Position numbers and translations under genes: made by a program
NCBI GenBank assembly: GCA_947487165.1
Contig: CANKWX010000036.1
Span: forward strand, 1-39,037
DNA length: 39,037 bases
Reading direction: 5' to 3'
Source of the DNA: Burkholderiales bacterium
GTDB taxonomy: Bacteria > Pseudomonadota > Gammaproteobacteria > Burkholderiales > Burkholderiaceae_E
Part shown: in pieces, positions 1-8,331 of the stretch
How positions within the stretch are numbered: the first letter of the stretch is position 1
Layout of the letters: the number at the start of each line of letters is the position of its first letter
The notes under the pieces: model-generated
Seen by the model: the letters and a program-made list of their open reading frames with translations, nothing else
Database searches by the model: none
Told to the model about the DNA's origin: nothing

Positions 1-216
1 CTCGAGACCCAGATGCGGCGATGCGTCGGCGGGCGGCGGATAGCGGCCGCTGCGCTGGATGCAGTCGGGGCGATTGACGCCGGCGGCAACCACCTCGATC
101 AGCACCTCGCCAGCGCCGAGCTCCGGCACCTCGCGGGTGGCGAGGCTCAGCACTTCCGGGCCGCCGCCGTTTCCGTGGTCAACATAGCGCATGGTGGCAG
201 GAATCGGCATGGTCAT
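1..216 (-). CDS. NADPH:quinone oxidoreductase-like MDR protein, N-terminal part (cut by window edge)
   Basis: The first 72 codons are visible and the frame stays open to base 1, so the rest lies outside the window. The translation starts MTMPIPATMRYVDHGNGGGP and contains VLIEVVAAGVNRPDCIQRSG, which is the N-terminal GroES-like fold of zinc-independent medium-chain dehydrogenases of the quinone oxidoreductase (Qor/PIG3) type. These are expected to reduce quinones or enals with NADPH in the cytoplasm. Two in-frame ATGs (216 and 210) are possible starts and neither has a strong Shine-Dalgarno sequence. It lies 74 bases after the Gfo/Idh/MocA gene on the same strand and may be cotranscribed. The substrate is unknown because the C-terminal half is not seen. 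Confidence 0.8.
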   Translation of the reverse strand, partial: MTMPIPATMRYVDHGNGGGPEVLSLATREVPELGAGEVLIEVVAAGVNRPDCIQRSGRYPPPADASPHLGLE

Positions 217-290
217 CTCGGTTGGGGTGATCGATGCAACGCCGTCCTGCTGGGCAATGACGGCGGCTAGGGTGTCAGGGGGTCAAGGTG

Positions 291-1265
291 TCAGTGGTCG
301 GCTTGAAGCATCGCCTCGATGATGCGCTGGACCGCCAGCGCGTCACCGAAATCGGGCAAAGAGTGAGGCTCTGCGGCCAGCATCGCGCACAACTGCTCGA
401 GCTGGCGATGGTAGGTCGCGGTGCGGGGATCAGCAGGCAAACCCGGCACCGGACGTCCTTGCGGCGACGCGGCATCGATGAGTTCGAGGCGATACCAGTC
501 GGACAATCGCAATTCGCTGTGCGCACCAATGAACCGGGCCTCGACCAGGTCGGGGTCGGCGCCGCCGGTGCTGGCCGACAGCGACACCGGCACGCCAGCG
601 CAGCGCAGCGCCGCGGTGATCGACTGCTCGCAGGCACCGGAAGGCGTATCCGGCCAGCGCACCTGTGCGCCTTTGAGCGATACATCGCCCAGCAGGCGGT
701 GCAGCAGATAGACGAAGTGGGAGGCGACCTCCCGCGTGAAGCCGCCCTGGTCGGCGCGCTGCAGCCAGGTCGCATCGGCCTGCCAGGCGCGCGGCCACTG
801 GTGAAAGCGCAACCGGATCTCGATGCTGCGCAAGTCGAAGGACGGCTCGGCGATGGTTTGTGCGATCAGCCCGACCGCATCCGACGAGGCAAAGACGAAG
901 TTGACCGCCTGTGCCAGACCGCTGCGATCCATGGCCTCGGTGAGTGCCTGGCTGGCCGCAACATCGACACCCAGCGGCTTTTCGCAAAAGACTGCCTTGC
1001 CGGCCGCGATCGCCGCGCGAACATAGGCTTCGTGCGCAAGCGGCGGCACGCCGATATAAACCACATCCACATCGAGCCGCTCGATCGCCTCGGCCGCACT
1101 CGCGCACAGCGGCAGTCCGGGATACGCCGCCACGGCGGCCGACCTGGCCTGTGGCGAATTGTCATAGGCGGCCACCACCTGCAGACCCGGGATCGTCGGT
1201 GCATGCTCGAGCATGCGCCGCCCGATCACGCCCAGACCGATCACTGCCATGCCGAAGGGCTTCAT
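291..1265 (-). CDS. Gfo/Idh/MocA family NAD(P)-dependent oxidoreductase
   Basis: This 324-residue cytoplasmic oxidoreductase has an N-terminal Rossmann fold with the dinucleotide loop GLGVIG near residues 10-15. The family signature EKPLGV follows at about residues 95-100; its Lys is the usual catalytic residue. The remaining two thirds is the mixed alpha/beta substrate domain. Length matches the family. A TTG six bases further out (1271) is in frame, but ATG 1265 with a weak upstream GAGCGAG is preferred. The family oxidises sugars, inositols and related polyols, and the substrate here cannot be told. It starts 11 bases after the cupin gene stop, so the two look cotranscribed. Confidence 0.85.
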   Translation of the reverse strand: MKPFGMAVIGLGVIGRRMLEHAPTIPGLQVVAAYDNSPQARSAAVAAYPGLPLCASAAEAIERLDVDVVYIGVPPLAHEAYVRAAIAAGKAVFCEKPLGVDVAASQALTEAMDRSGLAQAVNFVFASSDAVGLIAQTIAEPSFDLRSIEIRLRFHQWPRAWQADATWLQRADQGGFTREVASHFVYLLHRLLGDVSLKGAQVRWPDTPSGACEQSITAALRCAGVPVSLSASTGGADPDLVEARFIGAHSELRLSDWYRLELIDAASPQGRPVPGLPADPRTATYHRQLEQLCAMLAAEPHSLPDFGDALAVQRIIEAMLQADH

Positions 1266-1276
1266 CGACAACTCGC

Positions 1277-1813
1277 TCAGCGCATGAACCGTTTGACATA
1301 GTCGGCGCCCAGGCCGACCGATTCGAAGTGCGCGCGATAGCGCTCGATTCGCGCGAACACATCGTCGTAACCGGTGGCATTGCCCTGCGGATCGACATAG
1401 ATCAGGGCGCCGTTCACGGTGAAGAGCGTGATCATGTCGGTACAGTCATCGGGCACGACCAGCGTGTGGGTCTCGCCCGGCGGCTCGAAGATATAGCTGC
1501 CCTGCTCGGCCACCCAGTCGTGCTCAAGATAGTGCCAGCGGCCACGGATCACGTAGGCATGGACCGCGCCCGAGTGGCGGTGGCGCTGCAGCAGTCCCGA
1601 GCGCTTGACCTTGAGCAGATGGACATAAAACCCGCCACTCACGTTGAGCTGAAGCGGACGCGACCACATGCCCGGACCCAGCGGCGCCCACAGACGTTCG
1701 TCGTCGGTTACGGCATCGGGCACGACCATGTCGGGCACCATGCCCCAGGGCTGGGGCTTCTGATAGGGGATACGGTCGTCGTGACCGGCAGGAAGCTCGA
1801 GTGGCTTGTTCAT
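1277..1813 (-). CDS. Cupin dioxygenase, 2,4'-dihydroxyacetophenone dioxygenase-like
   Basis: The 178-residue protein is a single cupin domain. Cupin motif 1 is RHRHSGAVHAYVIRG (His78, His80, with Glu97 following) and motif 2 includes PPGETHTL (His116), giving a 3-His/1-Glu type metal site. Length and layout resemble the non-haem iron enzymes that cleave 2,4'-dihydroxyacetophenone and related C-C bonds; that resemblance is from family knowledge, and a diketone dioxygenase is also possible. Start 1813 is chosen because the longer frame (to 1927) adds 38 Arg/Ala-rich residues with no family character; a GAGAC sequence sits upstream of the ATG. It is first in the leftward set with the Gfo/Idh/MocA and quinone oxidoreductase genes. 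Confidence 0.7.
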   Translation of the reverse strand: MNKPLELPAGHDDRIPYQKPQPWGMVPDMVVPDAVTDDERLWAPLGPGMWSRPLQLNVSGGFYVHLLKVKRSGLLQRHRHSGAVHAYVIRGRWHYLEHDWVAEQGSYIFEPPGETHTLVVPDDCTDMITLFTVNGALIYVDPQGNATGYDDVFARIERYRAHFESVGLGADYVKRFMR

Positions 1814-1969
1814 GCAGGTGTCTCGGTGATCAGTCGGAGCATTCGAGCGTACCCCAAGCCGCGCGGCCAACCAAACCCGAAGCGCCCGCCTGTATAGCGA
1901 TACGGCAAGGGCTCGCGGGGCAGTCATCCTCCTTCATTGCGGGGCGGCAGGGTCCGGTAGCATCTGGTG

Positions 1970-2797
1970 ATGTCCAAGACGCTCAAGACGCCCGAATCGC
2001 AGGAATCAGCTGATTCAGACGGCTCTTCGGTCATCAGCACGCCGGATCAGTTGCTCGCCGCCTCCGCACGCCTGGCCGACGAGCTGGCGCCACTGCGCTT
2101 TTCGGCGCCGGTCACGCATGTCTACAACCCGCTCGACTATGCCTGGGCACCCTACGAGGCTTATGTGCGGCGCTTTGCAGGCGGCACGCGGCGCATCGTG
2201 CTGCTTGGCATGAACCCCGGCCCCTTCGGCATGATGCAGACCGGTGTGCCTTTCGGCGAGGTGAGTGCGGTGCGCGACTGGATGGGCATCTCGGCACCGG
2301 TGGCAACGCCCGCAGAGATGCATCCGCGCCGCCCGATCGAGGGGTTTGCCTGCCGCCGCTCCGAGGTGAGCGGACGTCGCATGTGGGCGTGGGCCGACCG
2401 TCGCTGGGGCGGCGTCGAGCGATTTTTCAGCGATGCCTTCGTGCTCAATTACTGCCCGCTGGTCTGGCTCGAAGCCTCGGGGCGCAACCGCACGCCGGTG
2501 CAACTGCCGGCAGCCGAACTGGTGCCGGTCTATCGGGCCTGCGACCGCCACCTCGCGCAGGCGCTCTCGGCGCTGCAGCCCGACTGGGCGATCGGCATCG
2601 GTGGCTTTGCCGAAAAGCGGCTGCGTCAGGTGCTCGAGGGCAGCGACATCGATTCAGCCGTGGCGCGCGGCATCCGGATCGGGCAGATCCTGCATCCCAG
2701 CCCAGCCAGCCCGGCCGCCAACCGCGGCTGGGCCGAGGCGGTGGACGCCCAGTTGCAGGCGCTCGGCATCGAGCCGGCGAGCGGTGTGCCACGCTAA
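1970..2797 (+). CDS. Uracil-DNA glycosylase, SMUG1 type
   Basis: The product (275 residues from ATG 1970; an adjacent GTG at 1967 is in frame) removes uracil and oxidised pyrimidines such as 5-hydroxymethyluracil from DNA, the first step of base excision repair. Motif 1, GMNPGPFGMMQTGVPFGEV, at about residues 80-98 and motif 2, HPSPASPAANRGW, near the C-terminus match the SMUG1 active site, where Asn and His act in catalysis and the motif 2 loop inserts into DNA. The first 35 residues are Ser/Thr-rich and not part of the fold. It reads away from the cupin gene and lies 48 bases upstream of purT, so it may share transcripts with it. Confidence 0.9.
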   Translation: MSKTLKTPESQESADSDGSSVISTPDQLLAASARLADELAPLRFSAPVTHVYNPLDYAWAPYEAYVRRFAGGTRRIVLLGMNPGPFGMMQTGVPFGEVSAVRDWMGISAPVATPAEMHPRRPIEGFACRRSEVSGRRMWAWADRRWGGVERFFSDAFVLNYCPLVWLEASGRNRTPVQLPAAELVPVYRACDRHLAQALSALQPDWAIGIGGFAEKRLRQVLEGSDIDSAVARGIRIGQILHPSPASPAANRGWAEAVDAQLQALGIEPASGVPR

Positions 2798-2845
2798 GCT
2801 CTCGATCCCGGCACCGGCTCATCCCTTTTTTCAGGACGACTTTTC

Positions 2846-4057
2846 ATGCACGCCATCGGCACGCCCCTGTCACCCTCGGCCACACGGATCATGCTGCTGG
2901 GCGCCGGCGAACTCGGCAAGGAAGTGATCATCGCCCTGCAGCGGCTGGGCATCGAGGTGATCGCGGTCGACCGATATGCCGATGCGCCGGGCCATCAGGT
3001 GGCGCATCGTGCCCATGTCATCGACATGACCGACCCGGGCCAGCTGCGCGCCCTGATCGAAAAAGAGCGGCCCCAGATGGTCGTGCCCGAGATCGAGGCG
3101 ATCGCCACAACGACCCTGATCGAACTCGAGCGCGAGGGCCTGGTGCGGGTCATCCCCACCGCGCGCGCCGCCTGGCTCACCATGAACCGCGAAGGCATCC
3201 GACGACTTGCTGCCGAAGAACTCGGTCTGCCGACCTCGCCCTATCGCTTTGCCAGCAGCCTGGCAGAGCTCCAATCCGCGATCGACGACGGCATCGGCTA
3301 TCCGTGTCTGGTCAAGCCGGTCATGTCTTCATCCGGCAAAGGGCAGTCGAAAATCGATGGCGCCGAGGAGGTCGAGGCCGCCTGGGCCTATGCCGCCAGT
3401 GGCGGGCGGGTCGATGCCGGCCGCGTGATCGTCGAGGGCTTCATCGATTTCGACTACGAGATCACCCTGCTCACCGTGCGGGTGAGCCAGGGTGAAGGCG
3501 CCAGCGCCACAACGCAGACGCACTTTTGCGATCCGATCGGCCATGTACAGGTGGCCGGCGATTATGTCGAAAGCTGGCAGCCGCAAGCCATGAGTCCGGT
3601 GGCGCTCGAACGCTCGCAAGACATCGCCCGCAAGGTTACCGAAGCACTTGGTGGCAGCGGGCTGTTTGGCGTGGAGCTCTTCGTCAAGGGCGATAGGGTC
3701 TGGTTCTCGGAGGTCAGCCCGCGTCCGCACGATACCGGCATGGTCACCATGACCACGCAGCATCAGTCGGAGTTTGAGCTGCATGCCCGCGCCATCCTGG
3801 GTCTGCCGGTCGATACCCGCTTGCGCTCACCGGGCGCAAGTGCGGTCATCTACGGCGGCGTGGCCGCTCGCGGTGTGGTCTTTGAAGGATTGGCCGATGC
3901 CCTGTCGGTGCCCGGCAGCGACGTGCGGCTCTTCGGCAAGCCCGAGTCGTTCGTCAAGCGCCGAATGGGTGTTGCGCTGGCGCATGCCGCCGATGTCGAC
4001 ACCGCGCGGCGCCATGCCAAGGACGCCGCCTCGCGGGTCAAGCCGCGCGAAGTCTGA
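2846..4057 (+). CDS. purT: Formate-dependent phosphoribosylglycinamide formyltransferase 2
   Basis: PurT uses formate and ATP to formylate glycinamide ribonucleotide (GAR) in step three of purine synthesis. The 403-residue protein has an N-terminal nucleotide-binding region ([12 protein letters not shown] near residues 16-27), the ATP-grasp core with [12 protein letters not shown], and the acidic metal/nucleotide segment [11 protein letters not shown]. The PurT-specific stretches [16 protein letters not shown] and [18 protein letters not shown] are present. Length is close to the usual 390-400. An AGGACGA lies nine bases before the ATG. The gene ends one base before the stop of the opposing MBL gene, leaving no room for a separate terminator. 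Confidence 0.97.
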   Translation: MHAIGTPLSPSATRIMLLGAGELGKEVIIALQRLGIEVIAVDRYADAPGHQVAHRAHVIDMTDPGQLRALIEKERPQMVVPEIEAIATTTLIELEREGLVRVIPTARAAWLTMNREGIRRLAAEELGLPTSPYRFASSLAELQSAIDDGIGYPCLVKPVMSSSGKGQSKIDGAEEVEAAWAYAASGGRVDAGRVIVEGFIDFDYEITLLTVRVSQGEGASATTQTHFCDPIGHVQVAGDYVESWQPQAMSPVALERSQDIARKVTEALGGSGLFGVELFVKGDRVWFSEVSPRPHDTGMVTMTTQHQSEFELHARAILGLPVDTRLRSPGASAVIYGGVAARGVVFEGLADALSVPGSDVRLFGKPESFVKRRMGVALAHAADVDTARRHAKDAASRVKPREV

Positions 4058-4058
4058 C

Positions 4059-5117
4059 TCAGGCGGCAGCGAAGCGAAAGACCCCGTCCTCGCCTTTTGT
4101 CCGGGTCAGCTCGCCGCGATACCACAGGGCATGCAGGTGGGCGAGCGACTCGCCGAGCGCGAACATCATCTGATGCGCATCGAACTCACGTCCGAACATG
4201 ATCGGCACGGTTTCGGCAGCATGGCGCGGTCGTTCGCTGCAGGCCGAGGCGACCGCGCCAAGCCGCTCGGCATGGTGCTCATGAAGCTGGGCAAGACGCC
4301 GGTGCAGGCCGCGAAACGGCCGCCCATGCGAGGGCAGTACCAGGGTGTCCTCGGGGCAATCTTCGAAGCGACGCAGTGAATCGAGATACCAGGTGAGCGG
4401 ATTGGCCTCGGGCTCAAGATCGAAGACCGAGACATTGGTCGAGATGCGCGGCAGGACCATGTCGCCCGAGATCAGCAGATGGTCGGCGTCGCACATCAGC
4501 GCCGCATGCTCGGGCGAGTGACCGGTGCCGATGATGACCCGCCACTGGCGATCGCCGATCCTGATGCGCTCGTGATCGGCAATGCGACGGAAATTGTGCG
4601 GCATATTCGGCACCAGCCCGGGGAAATGCGAGCGGCTGCGCTGGCGCAGGGCGTCGAGTTGGGCGCCGTCGACCAGGCCATGGCGCAGGTAATGCCGGTA
4701 GGCGGCATCAGGGTCCTGGCCCGGCATGGTGGCCGACAGGATGCGACCGACCGCATATTCGCCGACCGTCATCCAGAGCGGCGCACCGAAGCGCTCGGTC
4801 AGCATGCCGGCCATCCCGATATGGTCGGGATGATTGTGCGTGCACAGCACGCGCACCACCGGCAGGCCGTCGAGTTCGTTGGCGATCAGCGTATCCCAGT
4901 GCTCACGGGTGGCCTCGGTCGAGACACCGCAGTCGATGATCGTCCAGCCGTCCTGGTCGCGAAAGCGGTCGCGCAACAGCCACAAATTGATGTGATCGAG
5001 TGCAAACGGCAGCGGCATGCGAAGCCACCAGACGCCGGGTGCCACTTCGAAGCGCTGGGCAGGCTTGGGCAGGGTGTCGCCAAACGGGTAGGTCAGCTCG
5101 TGTTCAAGCGCATTCAT
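4059..5117 (-). CDS. MBL-fold metallohydrolase (glyoxalase II/LACTB2-like)
   Basis: This 352-residue protein carries the metallo-beta-lactamase fold zinc motif THNHPDH (His94, His96, Asp98, His99), then GTGHSPEH (His200), SGDMVLP (Asp219) and PSHGRP (His264), so both metal sites look complete. The C-terminal about 80 residues resemble the winged-helix tail common in this group. Members hydrolyse thioesters, lactones or related esters; the substrate is not evident. Start 5117 is chosen because the frame runs on to 6143 only as the shadow of liuA. It is divergent from liuA, and in this setting a thioesterase-like role in acyl-CoA metabolism is a reasonable guess. Confidence 0.85.
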   Translation of the reverse strand: MNALEHELTYPFGDTLPKPAQRFEVAPGVWWLRMPLPFALDHINLWLLRDRFRDQDGWTIIDCGVSTEATREHWDTLIANELDGLPVVRVLCTHNHPDHIGMAGMLTERFGAPLWMTVGEYAVGRILSATMPGQDPDAAYRHYLRHGLVDGAQLDALRQRSRSHFPGLVPNMPHNFRRIADHERIRIGDRQWRVIIGTGHSPEHAALMCDADHLLISGDMVLPRISTNVSVFDLEPEANPLTWYLDSLRRFEDCPEDTLVLPSHGRPFRGLHRRLAQLHEHHAERLGAVASACSERPRHAAETVPIMFGREFDAHQMMFALGESLAHLHALWYRGELTRTKGEDGVFRFAAA

Positions 5118-5218
5118 CGCAACCGGTCTCCTCGATTTTCTGGGACCGAGTCTACCCGAGGGCCCTGCGCGGCCAGCACTGACCCGGCGCTCGGCGCGAT
5201 CACCGGCGCCGCGCCGGA

Positions 5219-5247
5219 TTGACGATCGACCGACAGAAACATACCCT
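5219..5247 (+). promoter_or_regulatory. Candidate sigma-70 promoter for the liuA run
   Basis: TTGACG (5219-5224) and TACCCT (5242-5247) are separated by 17 bases in the gap between the divergent MBL gene and liuA. The -35 box matches consensus at five of six bases, the -10 box at three. A perfect 12-base palindrome, CAGGCCGGCCTG (5261-5272), sits about 14 bases downstream, where a repressor could act. Prediction by eye only. Confidence 0.4.
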
Positions 5248-5303
5248 CGACAGTTAACCTCAGGCCGGCCTGCGCGCCGGACCCAACTCCCCGGGATGCC
5301 GAC

Positions 5304-6515
5304 ATGCTCAACCTGCCAGGCCTTCAGTTCGACCTCGGCGACGACATCGCCATGCTGCGCGAATCGCTGCAGCAGTTCACCTCCGCCGAAATCACCCCGC
5401 GTGCGGCCGAGATCGATCGCAACGACCAGTTCCCGATGGACCTCTGGCGCAAGTTCGGCGAGCTCGGTGTACTTGGCATGACCGTGCCGGAGGAATATGG
5501 CGGCACCGACATGGGCTATCTCGCGCATGTGATCGCCATGGAAGAAATTTCGCGCGGATCGGCCTCGGTCGGCTTGTCGTATGGCGCACATTCGAACCTG
5601 TGCGTGAATCAGATCAACCGCAACGGCACCGCCTGGCAAAAAGAAAAATTTCTGCCCAAGCTGATCTCCGGCGAATGGGTGGGCGCACTTGCCATGAGTG
5701 AACCCGGCGCCGGCTCGGACGTGGTCTCGATGCGTCTGCGCGCCGATTTCAAGGGCGACCACTGGGTACTCAACGGCTCGAAGTTCTGGATCACCAACGG
5801 CCCCGATGCCGACCTGATGGTGATTTATGCCAAAAATGACCTCGAAGCCGGCGCTCGCGGCATCACGGCTTTCCTGGTCGAAAAGACCTTCAAGGGTTTT
5901 TCGGTGGCGCAAAAGCTCGACAAGCTCGGGATGCGCGGCAGTCATACCGGCGAACTGGTGTTTCAGGACTGCGAAGTGCCAGCCGAAAACGTCCTGGGCG
6001 GCATCCAGGGCCGCGAGCTCGACGGTGTGGGCCGCGGCGTCAATGTCCTGATGAGCGGCCTCGACTTCGAGCGCGCGGTGCTCTCGGGCGGGCCGCTGGG
6101 CATCATGAGCGCCTGCATGGATGTGGTCGTGCCCTATCTGCACGAGCGCAAGCAGTTCGGCCAGCCGATCGGCGAATTCCAGCTGATGCAGGGCAAGCTC
6201 GCAGATATGTACAGCACCATGATGGCCTGCCGTGCCTATGTGTATGAGGTCGGTCGCCAGTGCGATCGTGCCCAGAGGGGCGAGATCGATGTGCGCAGCC
6301 TGCGCAAGGATGCGGCCGCCGCGATCCTCTATTCAGCCGAGAAGGCGACCTGGATGGCCGGCGAAGCGCTGCAGTGCCTGGGCGGCAACGGCTATATCAA
6401 CGACTATCCGACCGGCAGGTTGTGGCGCGATGCCAAACTTTATGAGATCGGCGCCGGCACCTCCGAGATCCGCCGCATGCTGATCGGACGCGAACTTTTC
6501 GATGAGACCCGCTGA
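5304..6515 (+). CDS. liuA: Isovaleryl-CoA dehydrogenase
   Basis: This FAD enzyme oxidises isovaleryl-CoA to 3-methylcrotonyl-CoA in leucine catabolism and passes electrons to ETF. The 403-residue product has the full acyl-CoA dehydrogenase fold, with FAD-binding segments SEPGAGSDV (132-140) and [10 protein letters not shown] (161-170). The catalytic base is expected at Glu256 in [14 protein letters not shown], the position used by isovaleryl-CoA dehydrogenases rather than the YEGT site of short-chain enzymes. The stretch [14 protein letters not shown] is also typical of this subfamily. It opens a ten-gene plus-strand run and ends four bases before aceK. The ribosome-binding site is weak (GGGATG). 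Confidence 0.95.
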   Translation: MLNLPGLQFDLGDDIAMLRESLQQFTSAEITPRAAEIDRNDQFPMDLWRKFGELGVLGMTVPEEYGGTDMGYLAHVIAMEEISRGSASVGLSYGAHSNLCVNQINRNGTAWQKEKFLPKLISGEWVGALAMSEPGAGSDVVSMRLRADFKGDHWVLNGSKFWITNGPDADLMVIYAKNDLEAGARGITAFLVEKTFKGFSVAQKLDKLGMRGSHTGELVFQDCEVPAENVLGGIQGRELDGVGRGVNVLMSGLDFERAVLSGGPLGIMSACMDVVVPYLHERKQFGQPIGEFQLMQGKLADMYSTMMACRAYVYEVGRQCDRAQRGEIDVRSLRKDAAAAILYSAEKATWMAGEALQCLGGNGYINDYPTGRLWRDAKLYEIGAGTSEIRRMLIGRELFDETR

Positions 6516-6519
6516 CACG

Positions 6520-8313
6520 ATGACGAAAGCAGTCACCCCCGCCAGGCGCGCCGCCGACCGTGTCGTCGATGACCCCAACAGTGCCGAAGGCCGCGAAGCG
6601 GCGGCGGTCGCGCAGTCGATTCTGGTTGGCTTCGATCGGCACTACGCGCTGTTTCGCTATAACTCGCAGCAGGCCAAGGCCCGCTATGAGGCGGCCGACT
6701 GGCATGCGATCCGCACCCTCGCCAGCGAGCGCATCGAGTTCTATGACGCCCGCGTGAGCGAAGCGGTCGAACGAATCGGCCGCGAATTCGGTGCCGCCCG
6801 ACTTGAAACCGGCAACTGGCAACAGGTCAAGCGCCAGTATGTGAGCCTGCTGGCCGAACACCGCCAGCCCGAACTGGCCGAGACCTTCTTCAACTCGGTC
6901 TGCGCCAAGGTGCTGCATCGCACCTATTTCCACAACGACTTCATCTTCGTTCGACCGGGCGTGGCCACCGACTATCTCGACGGCAAGCCGCCGAGCTATC
7001 GGGCCTACTACCCCGCACAGGCCGGTTTCGAGCGGTCGCTGCGCAATATGTTCATCGACCTCGGTATGGCCTGCCCCTTCGTCGATATCGAACGGGATCT
7101 CGCGCGGGTGCTGGCGGCGCTGCGGGCGCACATGCCCGAGGCACTCGACGCTGCCATCGATTGTCAGGTGCATGTGCTTCGTACGCTCTTTTTTCGCAAC
7201 AAGGGCGCCTATCTGATCGGCCGCTATCTCAACGACGGCGAGCTGTTGCCCTTTGCCATCCCGATCCTGCAGGATGCGCGCCGGCGCCTTTATCTCGACA
7301 CCGTCCTCTTCGGCACCGAACGCATCGAGACGCTCTTCAATTTTTCGCGGGCCTATTTCATGGTCGACATGGAGGTGCCCTCGGCCTATGTCAGGTTCCT
7401 CAAAAGCCTGATGCCGACCAAGCCGGAGTCCGAGATCTACACCATGCTCGGGCTGCACAAGCAGGGCAAGACCGCCTTTTATCGCGACTTGCTCGCGCAC
7501 CTGAACCATTCAGACGATCACTTCGTGATCGCGCCCGGCATCAAGGGGCTGGTGATGGGCGTGTTCACGCTGCCCTCGTTTCCCTATGTCTTCAAGATCA
7601 TCAAGGACACCCGGCGCAAGGATGTCAGCCGCGAGTTCGTCAAGAAGCAGTATCAGCTGGTCAAGGTGCACGACCGGGTCGGACGCATGGCCGACACCTG
7701 GGAGTATTCCGATGTGCCCTTTCCCAAAGCCAGGCTCGATCCGGCGCTGCTCAGGGAGCTGCGCGAGACCGCGCCGTCGCTGATTGAGGAAGACGAGACC
7801 AACATCGTGATCCGGCACCTCTACATCGAACGCCGGATGATCCCGCTCAACATTTTTCTCGAACAGGCCGACGATGCGCAGCGCGAGCACGCGATCATCG
7901 AATATGGCGATGCCATCCGGCAGATGGTCGCCGCCAACATCTTCCCGGGCGACATGCTCTACAAGAATTTCGGCATGACCCGCCAGGGCCGTGTGGTCTT
8001 TTACGACTACGACGAAGTGGCCTACATGACCGACTGCAACTTCCGCCGGATTCCGCCGCCCCGCACGCCCGAAGACGAAATGGCCTCGGAGCCGTGGTAC
8101 ACCGTGGGCCCGACCGATGTCTTTCCGGAAGAGTTCGGCACCTTCCTGCTGGGCGACCCGCGCATCCGGTCACTTTTCATGAAGCATCATGCCGAACTGC
8201 TCGATGCGGCCTTCTGGCAGAAAAAGCAGACCGGCATTCGCGCCGGCCTGCTCGAGGATGTCTTTCCCTATCCTGAATCGATGCGCTTTCATCACCAGTC
8301 AACCTCAGCCTGA
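6520..8313 (+). CDS. aceK: Isocitrate dehydrogenase kinase/phosphatase
   Basis: AceK phosphorylates and dephosphorylates isocitrate dehydrogenase, setting the split between the TCA cycle and the glyoxylate shunt. The 597-residue protein has the regulatory N-terminal domain, then the kinase-like ATP loop APGIKGLVM (338-346), Lys359 in YVFKIIKD, and catalytic-loop residues Asp478 and Asn483 in GDMLYKNFG with Asp496 in FYDYDEV, all as expected for the family. ATG 6520 is chosen; ATG 6502 overlaps the liuA stop region and adds six residues. Unlike enterobacteria, no aceA or aceB is adjacent; it sits between liuA and a thiolase gene, tying acetyl-CoA yield to shunt control. Confidence 0.97.
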   Translation: MTKAVTPARRAADRVVDDPNSAEGREAAAVAQSILVGFDRHYALFRYNSQQAKARYEAADWHAIRTLASERIEFYDARVSEAVERIGREFGAARLETGNWQQVKRQYVSLLAEHRQPELAETFFNSVCAKVLHRTYFHNDFIFVRPGVATDYLDGKPPSYRAYYPAQAGFERSLRNMFIDLGMACPFVDIERDLARVLAALRAHMPEALDAAIDCQVHVLRTLFFRNKGAYLIGRYLNDGELLPFAIPILQDARRRLYLDTVLFGTERIETLFNFSRAYFMVDMEVPSAYVRFLKSLMPTKPESEIYTMLGLHKQGKTAFYRDLLAHLNHSDDHFVIAPGIKGLVMGVFTLPSFPYVFKIIKDTRRKDVSREFVKKQYQLVKVHDRVGRMADTWEYSDVPFPKARLDPALLRELRETAPSLIEEDETNIVIRHLYIERRMIPLNIFLEQADDAQREHAIIEYGDAIRQMVAANIFPGDMLYKNFGMTRQGRVVFYDYDEVAYMTDCNFRRIPPPRTPEDEMASEPWYTVGPTDVFPEEFGTFLLGDPRIRSLFMKHHAELLDAAFWQKKQTGIRAGLLEDVFPYPESMRFHHQSTSA

Positions 8314-8331
8314 ACCGTCAAGGAGTCCACC

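Noticed and set aside
5261-5280. Transcription terminator in the liuA-MBL gap
   Set aside because: The GC palindrome lies between divergent gene starts and close to a promoter-like element, so an operator is likelier than a terminator.
5118-6143. Long N-terminal extension of the MBL-fold protein (694-residue frame)
   Set aside because: The extra part lies antisense to liuA and has no recognisable domain; the MBL family start fits ATG 5117.
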